Origin: Balneolaceae bacterium
Lineage (GTDB): Bacteria > Bacteroidota > Rhodothermia > Balneolales > Balneolaceae
Reading direction: 5' to 3'
Assembly: GCA_017795005.1 (NCBI GenBank)
Contig: CP051242.1
Span: forward strand, 2,566,976 to 2,630,975
DNA length: 64,000 bases
This document shows, piece after piece, positions 45,113 to 52,386 of this stretch (position 1 is the stretch's first letter; every line of letters begins with the position of its first letter). A model generated the notes under the pieces. It was not told the origin of the DNA and ran no database searches. It saw only the letters and a list, made by a program, of their open reading frames with translations. The position numbers and the translations under genes are program-made.

Positions 45113-46972
45113 ATGAATTCGATTAATTACTTAAATATCGAATCTGGTTATGTTTTCCGGAAGTTGTTAAGACTTTTGTGGATGAAGAATCTTCGTCCTT
45201 TGTTACTACTTTCCATTCTACTCTTATCTATATTCTCAAGTAATGTATTTGGTCAAAACCCTGTAAGTCCGGCTAATTCACAATCTCTTGATTTAAAAGT
45301 TTCCGCTTTAGAGCAAAGCTACGATGCTCAGGTTTATTTACTACTCTCCAATTACTTTGACCGAAAGAAGTTCTTTGTTAATACTGGTATTAATGCTGAA
45401 TTTGTTGATGAGACTATTGAAACTACTTCCAATGCAGTGATTCGGAATCAACCTGATCCTGTGATTATGCCTGGTCTTCCTTTTCTTCCTCAGGAAAACT
45501 TAAGACAGCCAGCAAATGTTAATAATTCTCCGGAAACAGTTGTTAATCAAAATACGGTACGTACACTCAGACTTATTGATGTTAATATCAGTATTTATGC
45601 AGATACCTCTTTTAGTGCTGAAGAAATTCAATTCATGAGGTTGCTTACTGGTATCTCCGCAAAAATTGATGAAGCCAGAGGAGACGTAATTACTATTGCT
45701 CAAATCCCAATTCCGAAATTTGGAGAAGACGATCCTGTTCGAATTGTACAAACCGAACCTGAAGATTTTAATTTGGTTGCTTCCTTCAGACAATATATTC
45801 CTGGTTTTGTATTACTATTTCTTTTTGGGGTGATCATGTTTGTGAGTCATTACTTTAACAATAGGAATAGTAATAATCGGGTTTCTCCGCTACAACAGAG
45901 AGAAAGTATAAAACACGATATTAATATTAGTGATTTTGGTCCTCGAACGGTAGAACAGGTTACTGTAAGTGGCAGTTCACAGCGAGACCCATCTCTGGAA
46001 GTGGACGAGTTAATCGAGAGTTTCTTTACAAAATCTCAGGAAATTGCCCTTTTATTTGAGTTTTGGATCTCTGACACTCCTGAAGAAGGTACGGTTAAGG
46101 CTGCCGAAGTAGTTGCTAGTGTTGACCAAAGCTTGTTAAGAGCAGTAAAAAATGATCTTCAAAGTGAGAATTATGACTCCATTGTTTCTGCATTGGAAGA
46201 GCTTCCCCCAATGACCTCTGAATACAAGAATACCGTAATAAGAAATTTTAATTCGGTGATTAAGTCAGGGAATAAAAACTCTCTTAATTCTAAAAAGAAT
46301 GGTCATATAACCCTTTTTAAGTTCCTTGACCATATCAATGAACGCCAGATGGTGAGCTTGCTTGAAGATGAAGGTCACCAAACCGGAGCATTGATTCTGG
46401 ATTATCTTCCGGAAGATAAAGCAGCCCGTGTACTCGACCGACTAGATAAAACAAAGAGTACAAATATCATGCTTAAAATGACCACCATAAATTCCATTCC
46501 TTATAAACTTCAGAGTGAAATTTCTGCGCGTTTATTTGAAAAAGCTATGGATTTAATTGATGAGGAGCGTGAACAACGTCTTGGTGCTGAGAACATATTA
46601 CCTGTGTTAGATAAACTTCCACTAAATGAACAGCAGAAATATATCGATCAGCTAAAAGCTACTAACGCCGTAGTTGGTGAAATTGTACAAAGCCAATTCA
46701 TCACTGTAGATCAGGTTATCAATATAACAGATGACCTTATCAAAGAAGCTTTGAAAGATCTAAATACTGCTACAGTATTAGATGCAATTATAGGTCTGGA
46801 TCAAAAATTAATCGATAAAATATTATCTGTCAGACCAAAAAGAGAGCAACGACTAATTCGTTTAGAATTAAGTGAAATGGGTGGTACAACTTTGAAAGAT
46901 ACAACCTACGCCAAAACAAAAATGATGGAATCCATTCGAAGTACTGTTAAAGCATCAAAAAAAGATCAGTAA
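45113..46972 (+). CDS. Natural fusion of FliF C-terminal half and FliG
   Basis: The 619-residue protein combines two flagellar ring proteins. After a signal-like segment (about 24-48; ATG 45182 is an alternative start) residues 59-200 match the FliF ring-building/collar domain: a SALEQSYDAQVYLLLSNYF helix, VNTGINAEFVDETIETTSNA, then RLIDVNISIYAD, SAEEIQFMRLL and RGDVITIAQIPIP. A transmembrane helix follows at 230-246, then the FliF C-terminal-like EIALLFEFWIS (310-320). FliG parts: N-terminal (about 313-385), middle (405-480, with LLEDEGHQTGALILDYLPEDKAARVL in place of the EHPQ motif) and C-terminal torque domain (528-612). Aligned by eye, R577 and E585 occupy FliG positions R281 and D289; position D288 is L584. 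FliF domains RBM1 and RBM2 and the first membrane helix are missing. It lies between the usher and the stator genes. Confidence 0.75.
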   Translation: MNSINYLNIESGYVFRKLLRLLWMKNLRPLLLLSILLLSIFSSNVFGQNPVSPANSQSLDLKVSALEQSYDAQVYLLLSNYFDRKKFFVNTGINAEFVDETIETTSNAVIRNQPDPVIMPGLPFLPQENLRQPANVNNSPETVVNQNTVRTLRLIDVNISIYADTSFSAEEIQFMRLLTGISAKIDEARGDVITIAQIPIPKFGEDDPVRIVQTEPEDFNLVASFRQYIPGFVLLFLFGVIMFVSHYFNNRNSNNRVSPLQQRESIKHDINISDFGPRTVEQVTVSGSSQRDPSLEVDELIESFFTKSQEIALLFEFWISDTPEEGTVKAAEVVASVDQSLLRAVKNDLQSENYDSIVSALEELPPMTSEYKNTVIRNFNSVIKSGNKNSLNSKKNGHITLFKFLDHINERQMVSLLEDEGHQTGALILDYLPEDKAARVLDRLDKTKSTNIMLKMTTINSIPYKLQSEISARLFEKAMDLIDEEREQRLGAENILPVLDKLPLNEQQKYIDQLKATNAVVGEIVQSQFITVDQVINITDDLIKEALKDLNTATVLDAIIGLDQKLIDKILSVRPKREQRLIRLELSEMGGTTLKDTTYAKTKMMESIRSTVKASKKDQ

Positions 46973-47017
46973 ACGCTTATTAACAAAAAAAAATACATAT
47001 CGATTATAACGAATTGT

Positions 47018-47521
47018 ATGGCAGGTCTTTTTTTATTTACAATAGCTTGCAGCTCTACAAATACTACCACTATTCCCCCTGATGAATCAATTCCTGATCT
47101 GGAAGAGAACACGGTATCGGACCCTGAAACTCAAACTGTTCCTTCTGATACCGTTAGCCCTGAAGACAAACGAAGAGAAGAACTGACAACGCTCTATAAA
47201 GAAGAATTGAACGATCAATATCAGGCTGATGCTAATGGCCTAATCAATTTTTATATACTTGCCCAGCAACGTTTCTTTTCTGGAAATTATCAAAATGCTC
47301 TTATACTAATTAACAGAGCTGCTGCAATTAAAGAAAATGCAGACGTTCTTGCTCTTAAAGGAAGTATATATCTTGGGCTCGGGCAAACAGATAACTTCCT
47401 TGCAAATTGGCGTCAGGCTCTCGAAATGGATCCAGAAGTTCCTATCCCTTCTATTCCCTATGTAGTACAGCAATTACAGCTTAACGGTCTGTTAGACGAA
47501 AATCTTCAAAAAGCCTTTTAA
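47018..47521 (+). CDS. TPR lipoprotein of the motor operon
   Basis: The 167-residue protein from the ATG 47018 has a hydrophobic N-terminus and a lipobox-like FTIAC at residues 7-11. The rest has a low-complexity acidic linker and a TPR pair: LINFYILAQQRFFSGNYQNALILINRAAAI, ADVLALKGSIYLGLGQTDNFLANWRQALEMDPEVPIP. This closely resembles the C-terminal module of the usher-like protein (RLIILTQNAFFARDFETAF..., YALKGSIQYFQGDRTGAVASWRMALRFDP). Upstream of the ATG the same frame is open back to the previous stop and reads INKKKYISIITNC, a normal basic n-region, so translation may begin at a rare start near 46979 (ATT). The gene follows the fliF-fliG fusion and precedes motA by one base. Confidence 0.65.
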   Translation: MAGLFLFTIACSSTNTTTIPPDESIPDLEENTVSDPETQTVPSDTVSPEDKRREELTTLYKEELNDQYQADANGLINFYILAQQRFFSGNYQNALILINRAAAIKENADVLALKGSIYLGLGQTDNFLANWRQALEMDPEVPIPSIPYVVQQLQLNGLLDENLQKAF

Positions 47522-47522
47522 A

Positions 47523-48320
47523 GTGAGAACTTCTTTATTAAACATTCTAAGTTTTTTAGTTTCATTGGTTTTTCTGGGATGGGGAGCTCTTTTGGTAATG
47601 GGTTTTACGGAATATAATTTAATTCCTTCTTCTTATGATTTTCTGAACCTTCCAAGTTTAGCAATTGTTTTTGGGGGTATTTCTGCAAGTGTGTTTATAA
47701 GTTACCCATTCAGGAAAGTCGTTTCTGCTCTTAAAGACAGTACAAAATTATTTTCTCAGAGTACCATTACCGATGATATGCTCGAACGAGATATAGATGA
47801 TATTCTGGAATGGCAAAAAATGATGAATGCTGATAAACTTCAGGCTGTAGCTGACCTTAGCAGAACTTATCAGGATCGTTTTGAAGGCTACCTTTTCTCG
47901 GTACTGGATACTAATTATACGATTGAAGAATTAAGGGAATTAGGAGAAATTAATATCACCGAAAACTATGCCAGACAACAACAAATAAATCAGATTATAT
48001 CCAGTATGGGGAGAACTTCTCCCGTATTTGGAATGCTTGGAACTCTGTTCGGTCTTGTTGTGATCCTATCTGGTTTTAGTGAAGTAGAATCTCTGCTTAC
48101 AGGATTAGGAGCTGCTTTAATGACCACTCTTTATGGTATTATTATTGGCAATTTTATATTCACTCCAATGGCAAAAAAGATGAATAATATTGCTTCACTG
48201 CAATACTTCAGAGAGAAATTAATTTTGGAAGGTATTATTCTTATTGAGGAACGCAAAACCTCTTTGCAGATATATGATCGTTTGCAGGCGCATATGCGCA
48301 GAGGCAGTTATAAACTTTAA
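47523..48320 (+). CDS. MotA-type stator protein
   Basis: The 265-residue protein (GTG start) has four membrane helices at about 5-28, 43-62, 165-185 and 190-214, with a long cytoplasmic loop between helices two and three. The key signatures of MotA are present: P167 in SPVFGMLGTLFGLVVIL (helix three) and P215 in FIFTPMAKKM after TTLYGIIIGN (helix four). These correspond to P173 and P222 of E. coli MotA. The cytoplasmic loop contains charged residues (FRKVVSALKDS, DDMLERDIDDI) for contact with a rotor. It follows the lipoprotein by one base and precedes the MotB-like gene by 11 bases. It should form a proton or sodium channel with that protein. Confidence 0.88.
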   Translation: MRTSLLNILSFLVSLVFLGWGALLVMGFTEYNLIPSSYDFLNLPSLAIVFGGISASVFISYPFRKVVSALKDSTKLFSQSTITDDMLERDIDDILEWQKMMNADKLQAVADLSRTYQDRFEGYLFSVLDTNYTIEELRELGEINITENYARQQQINQIISSMGRTSPVFGMLGTLFGLVVILSGFSEVESLLTGLGAALMTTLYGIIIGNFIFTPMAKKMNNIASLQYFREKLILEGIILIEERKTSLQIYDRLQAHMRRGSYKL

Positions 48321-48331
48321 GAGTCTTAGAC

Positions 48332-50059
48332 GTGGAACCTAAACCACTAAACAATAACTCTCATTCTCTTTTCCCTTTTGAGCCATTCGAGCCGGAAGAC
48401 GATGAAAGCTGGCAAGTCAGTTATCTTGATATTATTACCATTATTCTGGGCTTTTTGATCATTCTTCTCTCAGCTTCTCAACTGGCAAAAACTGATTTCA
48501 CATCATTATCTACTTTATTTGGCGAAAATTCGGACAGAACTGAATTTATTACCACTCCGGTTGAGGAAATCCAGGAAGAATTAGAAGTATTACTTCAAAC
48601 TCAGGTTGAACAGGGTCGCCTTGAAATTATCCGCGATTTGAATGATATAAGAATTCGCTTCAGAAGTGATGACTTTTATCCATCAGGCAGTGCTAATATA
48701 CAAGGTGCAGGTCTTGATTTATTAAATCATGTACTTAGAGCATTTCAGCAGACCACGTATAATGATTTTAGTATTGATGTAGAAGGCCATACAGATAACG
48801 TCCCTATTTCTTCTAACCAGTATCCATCCAACTGGGAACTTTCAACAGCAAGAGCATCAAATGTAGTTAAGTATTTTAACCGTATGGGTATTGAGCAGGA
48901 AAGGTTGAAAGCCTCTGGTTTTGCAGATTCAAGACCATTAATTCAATTTGATTCTTTTGGAAATCCATTTGCCGCGAGTAAAGAAAAGAATCGAAGAGTA
49001 GTTCTAAGGCTTTATTATACTACCGAAGGACTTCAGCGACAAGCTACTCAGGATGCTTTGGCAATTCGTGATAATCCTCCATCGGATGAAGTACAAAACG
49101 CACAACGTGAGACTGAAACTCCCTCTACCGCAGAACAACTTGCACAAGAACTGTCACGTATTAGTACATCAAATCAACAGGTTTCTTCCCCTGAAGTTGA
49201 AAAACAACAGGAGACTCAACCTCAGGAAAACATCACTGAAGAAATTACTCCTCCTCCATCTATTGAACCTGACAGAGAGGGAAGGCTTCCTTTTATACCA
49301 TCTGTATTTGACCAAAATAGTCAATGTAGTTTTATAATCCAGACTGGTAGCTTTCAATCTCTTTCTAGTGGTTTTCAGGTTGCCGAAAATTCTGAAACCA
49401 AAAGTGGGTATGAATTTGAAGTCGCTTATAATAATGCATTGTATTCTGTCCGCTCAAATGATCTTGGATCTCTTTCCAATGCAATAGTTGTACAGAATTT
49501 TGTAGCTAATTCACTAAACGAACCTACAACAGGAATTGTGCATCAATGTTATCAATCTCCTCAATTAACGCCAAAAACACTTACTTATCAGATTCAGTTT
49601 GGAGCATTTAGAAGTGAAGAGAATGCGTTAAATTATACAATAGATGTGTTGGATAGATTTGGAATACAAACATACATGAACCGAAGAGGTTCTACCTATT
49701 TTGTGGTAGCTGGTCCTTATAATAGCAGAGAAACTGTACTTGATCAATTACAAAACTTCAAAGAAAAAGGTATTACTGATAAAATATTTATTCGCCATAC
49801 TGAAGAATCTGTTAAAGAATACAGTTTTATTTATCAGTTACAATTGGCTTCCTACAACTCCCAAAGTGAAGCTCAAAATTTAATACAGGAAATACAATCC
49901 AATCTTCAAGTTCCACTTAGAATCAGACTAGATAATGGAGCTTATTATGTAGTCTCAGAACGAATTATTGATTGGGAAGAAACTACAGAATTATTTAACC
50001 AGGCACAGAGTATAGGCAATGACCTGAAGCCCGTTATCTATTTCCTAGAATATTTGTAA
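48332..50059 (+). CDS. MotB-type stator protein with OmpA domain and three C-terminal SPOR domains
   Basis: The 575-residue protein (GTG start) has a short cytoplasmic tail and one membrane helix (about 31-50). Asp33 in SYLDIITIILGFL stands where MotB has its essential proton-binding aspartate. An OmpA/MotB peptidoglycan-binding domain lies at about 103-230, with VEGHTDNVPIS, NWELSTARASNVV and LKASGFADSRP. A Gln/Glu/Pro-rich linker (230-330) leads to three SPOR-like domains at about 331-408, 417-492 and 500-575, each opening with an [IQ]-Q-x-[GA]-[SF]-like strand such as IIQTGSF, IQFGAF and LQLASY. SPOR domains bind denuded peptidoglycan. A typical MotB is about 300 residues and has none. It ends the operon. 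Confidence 0.8.
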   Translation: MEPKPLNNNSHSLFPFEPFEPEDDESWQVSYLDIITIILGFLIILLSASQLAKTDFTSLSTLFGENSDRTEFITTPVEEIQEELEVLLQTQVEQGRLEIIRDLNDIRIRFRSDDFYPSGSANIQGAGLDLLNHVLRAFQQTTYNDFSIDVEGHTDNVPISSNQYPSNWELSTARASNVVKYFNRMGIEQERLKASGFADSRPLIQFDSFGNPFAASKEKNRRVVLRLYYTTEGLQRQATQDALAIRDNPPSDEVQNAQRETETPSTAEQLAQELSRISTSNQQVSSPEVEKQQETQPQENITEEITPPPSIEPDREGRLPFIPSVFDQNSQCSFIIQTGSFQSLSSGFQVAENSETKSGYEFEVAYNNALYSVRSNDLGSLSNAIVVQNFVANSLNEPTTGIVHQCYQSPQLTPKTLTYQIQFGAFRSEENALNYTIDVLDRFGIQTYMNRRGSTYFVVAGPYNSRETVLDQLQNFKEKGITDKIFIRHTEESVKEYSFIYQLQLASYNSQSEAQNLIQEIQSNLQVPLRIRLDNGAYYVVSERIIDWEETTELFNQAQSIGNDLKPVIYFLEYL

Positions 50060-50060
50060 A

Positions 50061-50091
50061 TAAAAAAAGGCTTCCCAAATAGAGAAGCCTT
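50061..50091 (-). terminator. Rho-independent terminator of the pdh operon
   Basis: AAGGCTTC (50067-50074) pairs with GAAGCCTT (50084-50091). On the minus strand the stem is followed by TTTTTTTA. It lies 28 bases past the stop of the E2 gene. On the plus strand the stem lacks a T tract, so it terminates the minus-strand operon only. Confidence 0.75.
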
Positions 50092-50119
50092 CCTAAAATT
50101 AATTTAGCTTTACCTTTTC

Positions 50120-51358
50120 TTAGAGAAGCATAGATAAAGGATTTTCTATAAGATTTCTGACTGTATTCAGGAATTCAGCAGCTTTTGCTCCATCAACAAC
50201 TCTGTGATCGCTGGACAGAGTTACTTTCATTCTCTTACCGGGTACTACTTCTCCATTCTCAACAACAGGAACATCTCTTATGGCTCCTACTGCAAGAATA
50301 CAAGCATTTGGAGGGTTGATGATAGCAGTAAATTCTTCTATCCCAAACATTCCAAGGTTACTTATAGTAAATGTACTCCCTTCCATTTGGTCAGGTTGAA
50401 GTTTACGATCTCGTGCCAGACCGGCTAATTCGCGAGTCTCTAATGAAATTTGAAGTAAGCCTTTTTTATCAGCGTGATTGATGACCGGAGTCATGAGACC
50501 TTCATCAATAGCAACAGCAACCGCGACATTCACATCTCCGTGCTCCATAATCACATCATCCATCCATGAGCTGTTAATAGCCTGATGACGTGTTAGTGCA
50601 ATAGCACATGCTTTCACAACAATATCATTGAAACTGATTCTTACATCATTCGCTTCGTTCATAGCTTTACGAGCAGCAAATGCCGATTTCATATCGATAT
50701 CGATGGTCTCGTAGAAATGAGGATTTGTGAATTTACTCTCAGAAAGTCTACGGGCAATAACTTTTCTCATTTGAGAGACTTTCACTTCTTTACTTTCCAG
50801 ACTATCAAATGAAGGAGCAGGAGCAGTAGAAGCTACAGGCTTGGTTAATCCTCCAGAACCTTTGAAATCTTCAACATCCTTTTTAACTATTCTTCCTTCC
50901 GGACCAGATCCGCTAACTCCAGAAAGATCAATTCCTTTATCCTCAGCAATTTTCTTAGCTAACGGAGAAGCTTTCACCCGCCCGTTATCTGTAGTAGAAC
51001 TTGCGGCAGTTGCAGCTGGAGCAGAGGCTTCTTCTTTCACTGGTTCTGCAGCTTCTTGTTTTGCTTCTTCTTTTGGAGCTGATTCAGCTCCACCTTCAAG
51101 CAAAGCAGAAATATCTTCTCCTTTTTCACCTACTATGGCAATTAAACCTCCGAGCGGGACTGCATCCCCTTCTCCAGGAACAATCTTTAGAATTGTACCA
51201 GAATCGAACACCTCCACATCCATCGTGGCTTTGTCGGTTTCAACCTCAGCAATGATATCTCCTGCTTCTACGGTATCTCCTTCTTTTACATTCCATTTCG
51301 CGATAACACCTTCTTCCATGGTATCGCTTAATTTCGGCATTTCGATCTTAATGGCCAT
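50120..51358 (-). CDS. aceF: Pyruvate dehydrogenase complex E2, dihydrolipoamide acetyltransferase
   Basis: The 412-residue protein has one lipoyl domain (residues 2-75; lipoyl Lys43 in ETDKATM), an Ala/Pro/Glu-rich linker, a peripheral subunit-binding domain (about 128-165, ASPLAKKIAEDKGIDLSGVSG) and the catalytic acetyltransferase domain ending with the active-site DHRVVDG near residue 384 (His385). It transfers the acetyl group from lipoyl to CoA. It is the last gene of the unit E1alpha-E1beta-E2, with 21 bases after E1beta. No E3 gene is in the window. Which 2-oxo acid is used is inferred as pyruvate from the E1alpha partner; a branched-chain role cannot be excluded. Confidence 0.88.
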   Translation of the reverse strand: MAIKIEMPKLSDTMEEGVIAKWNVKEGDTVEAGDIIAEVETDKATMDVEVFDSGTILKIVPGEGDAVPLGGLIAIVGEKGEDISALLEGGAESAPKEEAKQEAAEPVKEEASAPAATAASSTTDNGRVKASPLAKKIAEDKGIDLSGVSGSGPEGRIVKKDVEDFKGSGGLTKPVASTAPAPSFDSLESKEVKVSQMRKVIARRLSESKFTNPHFYETIDIDMKSAFAARKAMNEANDVRISFNDIVVKACAIALTRHQAINSSWMDDVIMEHGDVNVAVAVAIDEGLMTPVINHADKKGLLQISLETRELAGLARDRKLQPDQMEGSTFTISNLGMFGIEEFTAIINPPNACILAVGAIRDVPVVENGEVVPGKRMKVTLSSDHRVVDGAKAAEFLNTVRNLIENPLSMLL

Positions 51359-51379
51359 AATTACTGAATTTGAGTGATT

Positions 51380-52363
51380 TTAAGTTCTGTAGGTTACCTG
51401 GTTTACCGCATCAATAACTTGCTTAGGGCTTGGGAACCAGGCGTCAAAAAGTTTTTTAGAAAACGGAGCATTTACATCAGGTAGGGTAACGCGTTGTACA
51501 GGAGCATCTAAATAATCAAACGCTTCTCTTTGAATCAGGAAACCAATTTCTGATGCAAATCCTGCAAATGGGTGTGCTTCATCAACTACAACACAACGAT
51601 TTGTTTTTTTAACGGATTCAATAATCAAAGGAAGATCCAAAGGTTTTACTGTTCTTGGATCAATAATTTCTACTTCGACACCGTCTTTAGCTAACTGATT
51701 TGCTGCCTGAACTGCAACATGATACATTTTACCATGAGCAACGATAGTTACATCACTTCCTTCCCGTTTAATTTTCCCTTTTCCGATAGGAATAATGTAA
51801 TCTTCTTCATCAGATACCTCACCTTTCAGTCCATACATTTGTTCAGACTCCATAAAAAGAACAGGATTATCATCTCTGATTGCTGATTTCATTAATCCTT
51901 TTGCATCATCAGGTTCAGATACATAAATAACTTTCAACCCTGGGAATTGAGCATACATAGAATCATATGCAACAGAGTGAGTAGCACCTAGTTGCCCTGC
52001 AGAGGCATTTGGTCCACGGAACACAATTGGGCAATCAGCCTGACCACCTGTCATGTACTTCACTTTAGTAGCATGATTGATAATCTGATCAGCAGCTAAT
52101 ACTGCAAAATTAAAGGTCATAAATTCAACAATAGGTCGTAAACCTCCCATTGCAGCTCCAACTCCGATTCCAGCAAATCCAAGTTCAGAAATTGGTGTAT
52201 CAATCACACGTTTGAAACCATATTTATCAAGAAGTCCTTCTGTTACCTTATATGCACCGTTATACTCAGCAACTTCCTCGCCCATAACGAATACACGTTC
52301 ATCACGTCCCATTTCTTCATCAATAGCGTGTTTTATTGCTTCTCTAAATTGTAATTCTGCCAT
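51380..52363 (-). CDS. pdhB: Pyruvate dehydrogenase E1 component, beta subunit
   Basis: The 327-residue protein is of the expected length for alpha2beta2-type E1 beta. It starts with AELQFREAIKHAIDEEMGRDERVFVMGEEVAEYNGAYKVTEGL and contains DTPISELGFAGIGVGAAMGGLRPIVEFMTFNF, then the C-terminal transketolase domain VEVIDPRTVKPLD. It forms the thiamine-diphosphate site together with the alpha subunit. It lies 23 bases downstream of the alpha gene and 21 bases before E2 in a three-gene operon. Confidence 0.9.
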   Translation of the reverse strand: MAELQFREAIKHAIDEEMGRDERVFVMGEEVAEYNGAYKVTEGLLDKYGFKRVIDTPISELGFAGIGVGAAMGGLRPIVEFMTFNFAVLAADQIINHATKVKYMTGGQADCPIVFRGPNASAGQLGATHSVAYDSMYAQFPGLKVIYVSEPDDAKGLMKSAIRDDNPVLFMESEQMYGLKGEVSDEEDYIIPIGKGKIKREGSDVTIVAHGKMYHVAVQAANQLAKDGVEVEIIDPRTVKPLDLPLIIESVKKTNRCVVVDEAHPFAGFASEIGFLIQREAFDYLDAPVQRVTLPDVNAPFSKKLFDAWFPSPKQVIDAVNQVTYRT

Positions 52364-52386
52364 TTCTAGTAGTTAGTCTCTTAAAA

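Noticed and set aside
47523..50059. Reading MotA/MotB-like genes as ExbB/TolQ-TolR or as T9SS GldL/GldM
   Set aside because: The four-helix MotA layout with P167 and P215, the MotB-type OmpA domain and the adjacent FliF-FliG fusion all point to flagellar-type stators. GldL/M sequence features were not seen.
47523..50059. Reading the MotA/MotB-like pair as ZorA/ZorB of a Zorya phage-defence system
   Set aside because: ZorC, ZorD or ZorE are absent, and the neighbours are fibre and ring genes rather than nucleases or helicases.
50841..51377. Open frame of 178 codons on the plus strand
   Set aside because: It lies opposite the Ala/Glu-rich linker and lipoyl domain of E2 and has biased Ser/Pro composition. 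It is a shadow of aceF.
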